Positions 25,201-35,988 of a DNA stretch of 64,000 nucleotides are shown here, piece after piece. Position numbers and translations under genes: made by a program. Source of the stretch: Neoarius graeffei (taxonomy: Eukaryota > Chordata > Actinopteri > Siluriformes > Ariidae); the NCBI RefSeq assembly GCF_027579695.1, contig NC_083577.1, positions 91,712,016-91,776,015 on the forward strand, read 5' to 3'. The notes beneath the pieces were generated by a model that was given only the letters and a program-made list of their open reading frames with translations, had not been told where the DNA came from and made no database searches. The first letter of the stretch is position 1. Every line of letters begins with the position of its first letter.

Positions 25201-27463
25201 ATATCCAACCCAAGAGACGCCTGCAAGGGAAGAAATCTAAAAAGAGGCTGAATGTTGGCAAGCTGAAGTCTGAGGACACCCGACTGAAATTGAGCAACGA
25301 ACTCGACACCCAGGTCTGTGCTCTCCAGTTTGGAGTCAAGACCATTGAAGAAGACTGGGCGGCCTTCCGAGATCTGGTTCACACCACAGCCCTCTCCCAC
25401 CTCGGTTCCTCTGAGCGCAAGCACAAGGACTGGTTTGAAGAGAATGATGTGGAGATACAGCAGCTCACTGAAAAGAAGCGACAACTACACAAGGCTCACC
25501 AGGAAGATCTTTCATCCCATCCCAAGAAAGCAGCCTTTTCAGAGGCTTGCAGAACTCTCCAGGCCAAGCTGAGAGAGATGCGAGACTGCTGGCTGAGCAG
25601 AAAAGCAATGGAGATTGAGGTCTACACCTCAACACATGACCCCTGCTTCTTCAATGCCCTACGCACTCTGTATGGACCACAACCCTACGGCACCTTGCCC
25701 ATCTATAGTGCTGATGGTGCCACCCTCCTAACTGACAAGACACAGATCCTCAAACAATGGGCTGAGCACTTCTGCGGTGTCCTGAACCGGCCGTCTGCCA
25801 TCAATGAGGTGGCCATCCAGTGGATCCCCCAGGTAGACATCAACATGGAGCTAGCCGACCCCATCACTGAGTCCGAGGTGGAGAAGGCCATCAACCTTCT
25901 TTCCTCTGGAAAAGCTCCGGGAGCTGATGCTATCCCAGCAGAGGTGTACATGACAGGTGGTCAGCCCTTCATCACAAAGCTCACCAAGCTCTTTCAAACC
26001 ATGTGGGATCAAGAAGCAATCCCCCAGGAGCTGAAAGATGCCTCTATTGTGCACCTGTACAAGAGGAAAGGCAACTGTCAAGTGTGCGACAATCATCGTG
26101 GGATTTCCCTGCTGTCCATAGCCGGAAAGATCCTGGCTCGCATTCTGCTAAATTGCCTGATTACACACCTTGAGCAGGGTTTCTTGCCAGAAAGCCAGTG
26201 TGGGTTCAGAACCAGATGAGGAACAGCAGACATGGTGTTTGAACATGGAACAGGGACAGGACCTGTACATCACCTTTGTGGATCTAACAAAAGCCTTCGA
26301 CACCGTGGGCCGGGAAGGACTGTGGAAAATCATGTCCAAGTTCGGCTGCCCTGACAAGTTTGTCACCATGGTCAGACAGTTCCACAAAGGAATGTGTGCA
26401 CAGGTCCTGGATGATGGAGAGGTATCAGATGCCTTTGAAGTGACCAATGGCGTGAAACGGGGGGGGGGGTGTCCTGGCACTGACCCTGTTCAGCATGATG
26501 TTCACTGCCATGCTGACAGATGCCTTCAGAGACTGTAGTGATGATATCCCCATCAGGTACCACATGGATGGTGGTGTGTTCAACCTACAAAGACTCCAGG
26601 CTAAGACCAAGGTCCTAAACAATGTCATTCGTGAATTCCTGTTCGCTGATGACCGTGCCTTGAGCAGCAGCTCTGAATCTGGCATGCAGGCAAGTATGGA
26701 CCTCCTTTCTGCTACTTGCGATGACTTCGGCCTCACCATCAACACTAAGAAATTCAAAGTCATGTACCAGCCGGCACCAGGCAAGGAGTACACAGAGCCT
26801 GACATTCAAGTTCAAGGGCATAGACTTGAGGCGGTCAGCAAGTTCACGTATCTCGGCAGCACACTGTCCAGAGATGTCTGTGCCAACATTGAAGTGACCA
26901 GCCAGATTGCAAAGGCCAGTGCAGCTTTTGGCAGACTGCATTCCACAGTCTGGGAGCTCAGAGGCATCAGCCTAGAAACCAAGCTGAAAGTGTACAGGGC
27001 GGTCATCTTACCAACACTGTTGTATGCTTGTGAGATCTGGACTGTGTATGCAAGCCAGGCCAGAAAGCTCCAGCACTTCCACAGCACCTGTCTGCGGCGC
27101 CTGTTGCATATCCGGTGGCAGGACCGAATCCCAGACACAGAAGTTCTTGAGCATGCGGGACTACCAAGCATCCATTGCCTGCTTCAGAAGGCCCAGCTTG
27201 GATGGGCAGGACATCTCATCCGTATGCCTGATGACCGACTTCCAAAGAGACTGTTCTACGGCAAATTGTGTGAAGGGAAGCGCTCTCGCGGCCACCCAAA
27301 GAAGCGCTTTAAAGACAGCCTAAAGGAGTCCCTAAGGAGCTCTGACATCAACCCGGACACCTGGGAAGAATCAGCGGCGGACAGACCAGGATGGAGAGCT
27401 GAAATCCACAGCGGTGCCCTGCAGTCTGAACAGCATCGCACTGAAGCAGCAGAAGAGAGCTAG
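24984..27463 (+). pseudogene. LINE reverse transcriptase and C-terminal region
   Basis: Three frames carry the rest of the ORF. 24984-26219: a linker, then RT motifs EVEKAINLLSSGKAPGADAI, DASIVHLYKRKG and NHRGISLLSIAGKILARI, ending FRTR at a TGA where CGA would be expected. 26220-26538: LYITFVDLTKAFDTVGREGL, up to a run of ten G near 26460 that shifts the frame. 26495-27463: FLFADDRALSSSSESGMQ (the F-ADD catalytic box), YLGSTLSRD and the long tail KLKVYRAVILPTLLYACEIW, RWQDRIPDTEVLEHAGLPS. A C2H2-like CSTCRRGF lies just past the stop. Only the TGA and the G-run slip interrupt the RT. Confidence 0.8.
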
Positions 27464-27644
27464 CAGGAAAGTGCGTGCTAGCAGCAGCAGTCTAACACCA
27501 GCTCATGCAGATTGTGTGTGCTCCACATGCAGGAGGGGGTTCTGAGCTCACATTGGCCTCATCAGCCATACACAAACAGTAAACAAGGCAGATGTCAGTG
27601 GTGCTCATCAAAACACGATGGACAAGAGAGATCATTAATTTACT

Positions 27645-28590
27645 ATTTATATTTCACAGAAAATCACATCTGTGAATAAAATATCTGTGCACTGTATTAT
27701 ATTTTATTTTCTGTGAATCCGTATTCTGTGACTTCATGATGCAAGGATGGGCGAACATGTTCAGGAAAAATAGCATGTGCTCAGACAACGTCACATGGAA
27801 ACAATGACCTGATTGGTCAGATGTTTTATCAGATCAGGTCCAGGCCTGGAAAAATGGCTCCAGAAGCAATCTCACCGATACGGATAAACCCAGGCCTGGG
27901 TTATAGGGATCGTTATCAGTCTGGTGTGAGCACCGACCACATAAACTGCAGGGGACCCATTTATTTATAGTTACTGGTGTTGTGGGACCAGGCCTTTAAA
28001 CAGTGATAGAAATTTGGAGGATGATGTCACCATTTTATAAATCTATATCCAGGTTTCTGTAAAGCTGCTTTGAGTGCTTTTGTTCACAGTTAAAAGCCTG
28101 ATACACATAAAAGTTCAGTGAATGGTTGGCTGCACACACTTTTCCACACTTCTGGACTCTTTCATTAGTCTGATAATCAAGAACAGTAAACATGTTGATT
28201 ATTTCTCTATAACAGCAGCTCAGACAGTAGTGAAGGTTTATTTTAAACGTGATCCTTCTAATACGTGTTTCCATAGCAACAGCTCATTCATTCATTGGAA
28301 CTTGTACGATGTATATATAAATGGGTTTAAAGAAATTTCTGTAAATCAACATGAAGTTTTGCTGAGTAAATGTTTCTGGAAGGAGTCTCCAGTGTCAGAG
28401 CTTTGTAACAGTCAGAGGTGAAGCTGGAACGACATTTTCTGACATCTTCAGGACAGAGGAGTTTATTTACACTTTGTGGTTTCTCACTAATATGACAAGC
28501 TGTGTGTGTTTTTTCCCCTTTTGGTCTCAAGTTCAGGAACGAAAGAGGGAGGGGAAAAAATGAAGAATTGTGTATTTTGTATCAAACAAG
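27645..28590. other. Intergenic stretch between LINE and tra2b
   Basis: Contains the right part of the 22870 MITE (to 27998). From 28000 to 28590 I see no named repeat and no supported exon. Confidence 0.4.
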
Positions 28591-28599
28591 GATGAACAG

Positions 28600-28679
28600 A
28601 CCTGGTGGTGTGACAAAATGGTTTTATTTTACTGGGAGAAAGCCATCAGTTTTAAGAAACACACATCCAAGATACAGAA

Positions 28680-28724
<45 letters not shown>

Positions 28725-28784
28725 CTGTCTGAACTCTAAACTCACAGTTCCATTAAAAACATCAGGGCTGAACACAGACGGAGA
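28600..28784 (-). terminator. tra2b: tra2b 3' UTR with poly(A) signal and (CA)n
   Basis: On the minus strand AATAAA (complement at 28623-28628) lies about 160 bp after the stop codon. A (CA)n of about twenty units sits at 28686-28723. Confidence 0.45.
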
Positions 28785-28795
28785 TCAGTAGTGAC
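28785..28795 (-). CDS. tra2b: tra2b last coding exon (11 nt)
   Basis: After the acceptor CCTCCTCAG the bases GTCACTACTGA complete Arg-His-Tyr-stop, the family's usual C terminus (PRRY/PRHY). Too short for any ORF finder; placed by phase and by the conserved ending. Confidence 0.75.
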
Positions 28796-31127
28796 CTGAG
28801 GAGGGGGAGAAACAAAAACAGGATTGTCATGTAAATTATCTAAAGTTTGCATAATCAATAAATAAATTAAAATAGAAACAGTTTGAGGTTAAATAAGTGT
28901 ACTGTATGTAAACAAGACTCAGGAGAGAAAATATTTAAGGAATATTTAAAAAAAAAAAAAAAGGCAAAAACATCCAACATTAAAATTCAGGATAATCATT
29001 TAAGATGCTTTTTTTATTATTAAAAATTGTTTTTTAAAAAAAGTAAACCTAAATGAACATACTGAGCAAGACAAGAGAAAATAGACTTCAAGAATTAATG
29101 AAAACAAATCTAGAATACTTTTGAAGAAATGCAAAAAAAAAAAAAGTAAAAACTGCAAAATGAATTCTGGAAAAAAAATTTAAAACTTAAAAATAAAACC
29201 TAGAATTTTTCTACATAATTTCATTTTAATGTCTTGAATGAGTATATAGCTCAGAAAATCATGACCAAGGCAAGGCAAGTTTATTTCTATAGCACATTTC
29301 ATACACAGTGGCAGTTCAATGTGCTTTACAGAAGTAAAAGCAAAACAGTAAACAATTGAGAATAAAATTACATAAAATAAATGGGAAAAAATATAATAAG
29401 AATTAAACAATAGTAGAAATAAAATAATAAAATGAAGTAGAAGTTCAAATAGGGGGGAAAACAGCAGAATAAAATAGAATAAAAGTTAAGTAAAATTTGA
29501 AACATGCAGAGACTGTAAAAGTAAAGATTATAAAATGTAAAGAAGACAATATTAATTATTTAACAGAAAGCATCTGAGAACAGCTTGGTCTTTAGTCTAG
29601 ATATGAAGCTGCCAACAGCAGGAGCATTTTTGATGTCCTCTGGCAGTTGGTTCCATAGCTGTACTGCATAGTAGCTAAAAGCTGCTTCACCACACTTTGT
29701 TTTAACAACAGGTTTTAACAGTCAATTTTTCTGCTGCGATCTGGTAGATCTGATTGGGTTCGGCCGCTGCAACATATCAGAGAGGTAATTGGGCCCTGTA
29801 CCATTTAGAGACTTGTACACCAGCAGCAATGCTTTAAAGTCAATTCTGTAGCTTACTGGAAGCCAGTGAAGGGACCTTAGAATTGGAGTAATAAGTTATC
29901 TAAACATAGCATCAGAGAAAATTCTGTACATTTAAAATGAGAATTTTTTTTTGCATTTTACACACACACACGACTTAAAAATGTAAACCCTAAAGAGCAG
30001 TGTAGAATGCATTTAAATGCGGCGTTACCTATATTTAACACCAACAAGAGCCTGTGTGTGTATGAGAGAGACACTTACGGGGGGAGTAGGAGCGTGAACG
30101 TGAGCGATAACCACCACGGCTGTAGTATGGAGATGGAGACCTCCTCCTGTAAAACACACACACACAGTGTAATCCATATTACTAAGTACTCATAATTTGA
30201 GTAAAACACAGAAGTGGTGTTTAGTCTCACCTATATGATCTGCTGTAGTAATCACGGTCGTCATAGCGATCGTAACCTCGATCATAATCACGACGCCAAC
30301 TCAGACTGGGACCTCCACCTCCACTGTAAAAAACACACACAGAGTTAACACCCCCCATACACAAGTACCTGACAAGCACTCTTCACACACACACTCACTA
30401 TGTGGGCCGGCCCATGTAGATCCCTGGAGTAGGGGTGTGTGGTCTCTTGGTGATGGAGAAGTCCACTCGGATCCTGCGACCATCCAGCTCCATACCATTT
30501 GCTCTCTCTTTCGCCTACATGTACAAAACTATGTGTCCATGTTAATGCTAGTATCATGGTGTATGGTGTAAACAGCAACGGACTTGTGGTACGTCCCATG
30601 TTTGATTGTTTTAAAAGAAACTAGAAGTGAACAAACCTCCTGAGAGTCCTCTTTGTTCTCAAAGTAAACAAAGGCGAACCCTCGCGAGCGGCGTGACTGC
30701 TGATCGTAGACAATGCACACATCCGTAAGTGGGCCGTACTTTGAGAAGACCTCCCGCAGATCCTGCTCTGTGGTGTACAAACTCAACCCGAACACTCCCA
30801 AACACGTGTTTGGATCAGGGTTCGCCTACAAAACATGGAGTGAAAACCACAGCTAAAAGCATTTATCCAACACATCCTCGTTGAGAAGTGATCGGGATAC
30901 GGGTAACTGACCAGGCACTAATAAGAGTCCAATCAGAATACAAATTAAGGTTCATCATGTGTTTAAGACTCACCCTATTGCCTACATGTCGCCTGCGGTT
31001 GCTCATTGGGGAGTGTGAGGGGCTCCGTCGTAGTCATGAATCCCCGCTGTAGGAGCGACTGCATGAGTGGCGGTGTTGAGAGCGAGAGCGACTATAGCAC
31101 CTCCGAGAACTGTGATAAGAACGAGAG
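28785..31127 (-). CDS. tra2b: Transformer-2 beta-like splicing factor, RS1-less reading frame
   Basis: Minus-strand exons 30974-31127, 30637-30825, 30399-30514, 30231-30323, 30079-30146 and 28785-28795, all GT-AG with matching phases. The frame has RS1-type repeats ([16 protein letters not shown]), an in-frame TGA at 31034-31036, then [11 protein letters not shown] and the RRM ([16 protein letters not shown] as RNP2, [15 protein letters not shown] as RNP1), the [20 protein letters not shown] linker, a Gly/Tyr/Arg-rich stretch and [11 protein letters not shown]...SPRHY. From the Met at 31006 this is 169 residues, like the Tra2-beta3 isoform that lacks RS1. The protein reads GAA-rich exonic enhancers in the nucleus. 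No upstream exon was found. It could be a true RS1-less gene, a decaying paralog or a sequence error. Confidence 0.85.
29268..29900 (-). mobile_element. L2 LINE 3' fragment, in the last tra2b intron
   Basis: Begins with the L2 tail AAGGCAAGGCAAGTTTATTT and TATAGCACATTTCATACAC, then carries the RT C-terminal coding region (phrases matching 33430-33750 of the larger L2 copy, with many differences). 5' truncated; older than the copy at 32975. Confidence 0.85.
30079..30146 (-). CDS. tra2b: tra2b exon, second RS region
   Basis: [22 protein letters not shown], ending C|GTAAGT in phase 1. Confidence 0.92.
30231..30323 (-). CDS. tra2b: tra2b exon, Gly/Tyr-rich part
   Basis: [30 protein letters not shown] and two bases of an Arg codon. 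Confidence 0.93.
30399..30514 (-). CDS. tra2b: tra2b exon, RRM end and linker
   Basis: [20 protein letters not shown], then [18 protein letters not shown] and two bases of the next codon. Confidence 0.95.
30637..30825 (-). CDS. tra2b: tra2b RRM exon
   Basis: [20 protein letters not shown] to FENKEDSQE, 189 nt, phase 0 on both sides. It contains both RNP motifs. Confidence 0.95.
30974..31127 (-). CDS. tra2b: tra2b exon with RS1 end and [11 protein letters not shown]
   Basis: The acceptor TTTTTCTAG is the complement of the CTAGAAAAA at 31128 onward. The exon reads [30 protein letters not shown], then TGA, then [20 protein letters not shown], and ends AGG|GTGAGT. Vertebrate Tra2b has GDYRRRRS-like sequence where the TGA falls. 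Confidence 0.85.
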
Positions 31128-31189
31128 CTAGAAAAAGAGATCAAGAACAAGAGCTCAGACATCAGGTAAATACTGCTACTCTGATAATG

Positions 31190-32011
31190 CAGGGCTCAAC
31201 ATTAACGGTAGTCCGACTGTCTGGGACGACCAAATGTCTGGTCAAATCTGCATCCGCCTGTCCGACAGGACAAGTTGAATATTTGTTGAAAATCACCATC
31301 TTTATAGTAATTATTCAAGAGTTACATCCATAAAACCAGTTCAACCCCCTCAGTGACCCAGCCGTGTTGTTTACAAAATTCCGGGGAAGCCGAGTACAGC
31401 AGGTGTGTGTGCAAAAATAACCATGGCGTAATATCTAATTATAGATTAGACTAAATTCATCGAAATTGGAGAAATGGTGATCAAATATCTCAAAATAAAT
31501 ATCTGTGGTGAATCTTCATTTCATTCGGACATTCATTGTATTTTTTCTTTGAATTTTACGACAGTGCTGAACTCACTCGTGGTCTGTTTTCATTCACAGT
31601 GTGATTCTGTCCCCCTCATGATGTCCAACTCATTTTCTTTAAATTAATTTATACTTCAGATTTTACTGGATTAATCAGGATGTAACTTTCCTCCGCAAGC
31701 TCTGAATTTGTGTGTAACTTAAAACTGCAGCTCAGGTAAGGGGTTAGAACACACACACACACACACACACACACTAATGGGGCTTTGGATAATTTTTGTT
31801 TATTGTTAAAGTTTGAGTTTTATTGAAAAATCATAAATCATTAAAGCATAAATGATCATCATAACTAGACCTGCTTTTTGATAAACTTTACTAATCACTT
31901 TCGTTTCATTGAACTAGTAAATATATAATAGTAATAAAAATGTTATGGTCAGGACGAGTGAAAAATCTAACTTTTTAGTACAGTCGGACAAATAGCTAAT
32001 GTTGAGCCCTG
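31190..32011. mobile_element. Non-autonomous hAT-like element
   Basis: Ends CAGGGCTCAACATTA and complement TAATGTTGAGCCCTG, then a second shared block TCCGACTGT. Flanked by TAATG on both sides (31185-31189 and 32012-32016). No transposase. Contains a (CA)n at 31750. Confidence 0.75.
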
Positions 32012-32096
32012 TAATGATCCTGTACTATAATGCAGATTTTTCAAACACATTCTTCCACTTATACACAAATGGAGAAAGAGTACGGGTAAAACCCAG

Positions 32097-32097
<1 letters not shown>

Positions 32098-32132
<35 letters not shown>
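32098..32132. repeat. (GA)n microsatellite
   Basis: About seventeen GA units. Confidence 0.95.
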
Positions 32133-32133
<1 letters not shown>

Positions 32134-32279
32134 ACATGATGGTGGTGGTGGGGGGTGTAAACCCAGAAGGAGAGCGAACATGAGGGAGTACGGGTAACAG
32201 CTCACAGGGTAAAATCCAAAAGAACAAGGAGTGCAGTAGAAGCTGCTTGTTCTCATAATTGCAGTCAAGGGAAGCCCCT

Positions 32280-32540
32280 ACTGTCCTGATCAGCTATAGT
32301 GAAAACATTGGAACAAGACTAATTATTTTGTTTTTGCTATACACTGAAGACATCTGGGGTTGAGATCAAAATCAGATCAGACAATCAACTTGCAGTTTCT
32401 TGTTTCTGTAGACATTTGAATTCAAACACGAGTCTGTTCCAAAAGCAGCCATGCAAGCCCGAGCCATGACACTACCTCCGCCATGCTTGATGTTAGTAAT
32501 ACCAGCAGCACTTGCCGTGTGGGAAGCACCTATCCGTTTA
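32280..32540 (-). mobile_element. Tc1-like transposase fragment
   Basis: Minus-strand NIKHGGGSVMARACMAAFGT matches the VKHGGGSxMVWxCF box of Tc1 transposases. Surrounding frames are broken and no ends are found. Confidence 0.55.
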
Positions 32541-32974
32541 CATAGTAAATTGAAAATTTTCAATTGCTGTGTGCCAACATAAAAAATACCCAACTCTTTT
32601 GAAGCAGAATGCATTTTATAGAAGAAAAAACCCTCTGAATTTTCAGAATATGCACTCAGATTTGCACAACACTGATTTTGACACAGCGATTTTTTTTCTG
32701 AATGCTCATGGTGAAACCGCTGGGCGCAGCCATGTTGGATTTTGGTCAAAAACCAATGACGTGCCACCCCTGTGAATCTAGCTTGCTTTCTATTGGTCGA
32801 CACTGGCCAAAATCCATACCAGAGGTCAGGAACAATCATGACCCCTGGTGGGCCTTTTCGCGGTCATTTCAGTCAAACCAGAAGCCAGCCAGCAGAAGTT
32901 TGAGTCATGGGTCAACAGATATGTATCCTTTTAAGGAAAAAAACAAAACAAAAAAACCTGTGGATTCTGGGGAT
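32541..32974. other. Unassigned sequence
   Basis: About 430 bp with a T-run, a CCATGTTGGATTTTGG phrase and no exon-like frame. Probably an old DNA transposon remnant. Confidence 0.3.
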
Positions 32975-33414
32975 AAAGGCAAGGCAAGGCAAGTTTATTT
33001 ATATAGCACATTTCATACACAGTGGCAGTTCAATGTGCTTTACAGAAGTAAAAGCAGAACAGTAAACAATAGAAAATAAAATTACATAAAATAATTGGGG
33101 AAGAAAATTAAACAATAGTAGAAATAAAATAATAAAATGAAATAAAAGTTCAAAAAAGGAATCAGCCTCGAGATTAATTATTATTATGGGTTTAACTCAT
33201 AAAGCGCGCTCTTCCCGTGGCTCTTCCACGAGGGTCACCAAAAATCGTCCCGCAGACACAATCTACGAGGATCACAGTAACAAAGAATTAAAGTAAAAGT
33301 AAAATCATTAAAATCCAAGATTAAAAAGAAATTAAAATAAAGAAAGTAAAATCATTAAAATCAAAATTAAAAGAAATTATGTTAAAGGAAATTAATTACT
33401 TAGGTAAAAATTAA

Positions 33415-34065
33415 TCAAGTGAAAGCATCTGAAAACAGCTTTGTCTTGAGCCTGGATTTAAAACTAACAACAGTAGGAGCATTTTTGATCTCATCTGGAA
33501 GTTGGTTCCAAAGCTTAGCAGCATAGCAACTAAAGGCTGCTTCACCACACTTCGTTTTGACAGCTGGTATTACTAGCAAGTTTTTCTCCTGTGATCTTAG
33601 AGACCTAGTTGGTGCATATAATTGAAACATATCCAGTAGGTAGCTGGGTCCCATCCCATTTAATGTTTTAAATAGAAGAAGTAATGCTTTAAAGTCAATT
33701 CTATAGCTCACTGGGAGCCAGTGCAGAGACCTTAGGATTGGAGTGATATGGACGACCCTTTTTGTTCTTGTAAGAACCCTTGCTGCTGCATTTTGGATTA
33801 GTTGATGGTCTTTGATGGTCTTTTTTGGAAGACCTGTGAAAAGGCTATTGCAGTAATCAACCCTACTGGAGATGAAAGCATGAATAAGTTTTTCTAGATC
33901 ATGTTTTGACATGAGACCCCTGAGTTTAGAAATGTTTTTTAGGTGATAGAATGCAGACTTTTTTACCACTTTCATATGACTGTTGAAGTTAAGTTCGCTG
34001 TCAATAAGGACACCAAGGTTTTTGACAGTGGGCAATTCCATGTAAATGTCAACCTCACCATGCAA
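33415..34065 (-). pseudogene. L2 ORF2 C-terminal part
   Basis: [80 protein letters not shown], and the end [15 protein letters not shown]. This is the thumb and tail region of L2/CR1-type reverse transcriptases and is uninterrupted for 216 codons. Confidence 0.85.
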
Positions 34066-34069
34066 AAAT

Positions 34070-34830
34070 AAAGCAACATGTAATACATCAAAACCACTCC
34101 CAGAGATATCACCTAGGCCTGTATTTTACAGATGTGAATAAGTTGAACCAATTTGTAACCAACCTAATATGTCACTGTCAGTCTTTCTTTCTTATAATGT
34201 AAACCCCAAGCTAAAATCAACTTTGATCATGTACAATTCTATATTACTGCCACAAGCCACAGAAATGTATGCTAAAATCCACAAAAGAGCAAAACAATAG
34301 CCATCCTAAATATTATTTAAGAACTTTGATAGTTTTAGCTGATATTTAGAGAGTTTTTCAAAGGGTTATGGTGGTTAAATTGCTGATTTTCTAAACATAT
34401 GCCATGTCTATTTCAGACGCGTCACATCCATAACGGAATTTCGTCACATCCATAACGCTGACTTTTCCTTCCGAAACTCTGCATGAAATACAAAATATTT
34501 TAAACAAAGATTTTTTAATATTCACCTTGGACCCCTCTATCAAATGGATATCTCCATTTCGACATTAGGTTTACGATTTCACAGAGTTTGATAAAAATGT
34601 ACAGTCACCCAAGAAAAGTGATACTTTTTCTGTCACATCCATAACGCATCTTTTATTGGCGTGTTCTGGCATGCCCTAGATGTACTGTGGGAATTGTTCT
34701 TGTTCTATCACTTCTCCAGTATGGTACAGCCTTAAAATATGCAACACCTGTTTAAATACTGGGAGACAATAAAACATGCACTGGGTCATTTGTTGCCATT
34801 TTGAGTTCAAGTGTCACGTCCATAACGCTG
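34070..34830. mobile_element. Unclassified insertion with repeated GTCACATCCATAACG
   Basis: Separates two halves of the L2 reverse transcriptase. It contains four copies of GTCAC(A/G)TCCATAACG, at about 34426, 34443, 34632 and 34812, all in the same direction, the last at its right edge. AT-rich otherwise. No inverted ends or target duplication could be read. Confidence 0.5.
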
Positions 34831-35988
34831 GAATTGCTCAGTATCCTTTGCTTTAAGCCCCTTAGTTTCAAGAACAGTGGCAATCCTAAGCCTTTCCTCC
34901 TTTTTACCAAATATAATTGCTTCAGTTTTATCTGCGTTCAGCTGAAGAAAATTGTGAGACATCCATTTGTTAATTTGGTCAATGCATCTATGAAGAGACT
35001 CAAAAGGGGCATAGTCATTAGGTGACATAGCTAAGTAAAGCTGATTGTCATCTGCATAGCTATGGAAGTTTATTAAGTTATTCTTAATAATTTGTCCAAG
35101 TGGGAGCATATAAAGGTTGCATAGTAATGGTCCCAGGATTGAGCCCTGGGGAACCCCACAGTTCAAGGACACGGGTAATGAACTGTGGCCTCCGATGGCC
35201 ACATAAAAAAATCTTTGTTGTAGGTAAGATTTTAACCAGTTGATTACTATACCAGTAAATCCAACCCAATGCTCCAGTCGATGTAACAGTATGGAATGAT
35301 CTACCGTGTCAAATGCAGCACTTAAGTCTAAAAGCACCAAGACTGATGTTTTACCAGCATCAGAATTAAGACGTAGGTCATTCATGACTTTAGTAAGAGC
35401 TGTTTCAGTGCTATGATTGGCACGAAAACCTGACTGAAACTTATCAAAACATCCGTTTAATGTCAGGAAGGCAGTTAATTGATTAAAAACAATTTTTTCA
35501 ATTATTTTACCAACGAATGGCAAATTGGATATGGGCCTGTAGTTGTTGAGTACTGAGACATCCAGGTTATTCTTTTTCAGTAGGGGTTTTACAACCGCTT
35601 TTTTCAGAGATGAGGGAAACATGCCAGTTTGTAAGGAGGTGTTGATAATCTGAAGTACCTCGTCTGATATTAGGTGAAGAACAGATTTGAAAAAGACTGT
35701 AGGTAAAATGTCCAGTTCAGATGTGGAGGAGCTGAGACTTTGTACTGTTTTTCTCAGAGTCTCAACATCAATTAAACTAAATGTTGACATTGTATTACGA
35801 CCCCCTCTCTCTTTATCCAATGGTTCCAGATTTTGAAGTGTTTGCACCTGTGTGGCTGTATTCATACGTATTTTATCAATCTTTCCTTTGAAAAAAGATG
35901 CAAAGTCGTTGCATGTGTTAACTGAGAGAAATTCAGAAGGCATTTGTTTTGATGGGTTTGTTAGCTTTTCAACTGCAGAAAATAGCAC
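34831..35988 (-). pseudogene. L2 ORF2 reverse transcriptase core
   Basis: Reads MLFSAVEKLTNPSKQMPSEF, TSELDILPTVFFKSVLHLIS, NNYRPISNLPFVGKIIEKIV, FQSGFRANHSTETALTKVMN, VLVLLDLSAAFDTVDHSILL, NCGVPQGSILGPLLCNLYML and FHSYADDNQLYLAMSPND with the catalytic YADD, to LQLNADKTEAIIFGKKEERL. All seven RT blocks are present. The frame differs by one step from the endonuclease frame upstream (overlap at 35961-35988), and the downstream end is cut by the insertion. Confidence 0.88.

Larger units (their letters stand above)
23586..27633 (+). mobile_element. Near full-length APE-type LINE (RTE-like, clade uncertain)
   Basis: Plus-strand non-LTR element bounded by an exact 11-bp duplication ATTAATTTACT (23575-23585 and 27634-27644). 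A long 5' UTR of about 800 bp is followed by endonuclease and reverse transcriptase frames (24420-27463) and a short 3' end. Proteins of this type are often annotated as craniofacial development protein 2-like. The clear target duplication and only about four reading-frame defects suggest modest age. Confidence 0.8.
22870..27998. mobile_element. MITE with GGTCTGGTCCCACAACA ends, split by a SINE and a LINE
   Basis: The left end GGTCTGGTCCCACAACAC-TGATAACT and the right end AGTTACTGGTGTTGTGGGACC are inverted. Own sequence is 22870-23196, 23382-23574 and 27645-27998, together under 900 bp. No transposase. Flanking duplication not certain (TTA/TTAA-like on both sides). Confidence 0.55.

Noticed and set aside
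32090-32135. RS-coding exon of tra2b in the GA repeat
   Set aside because: On the minus strand the (TC)n gives Ser-Leu or similar, with no splice sites; it is a microsatellite.
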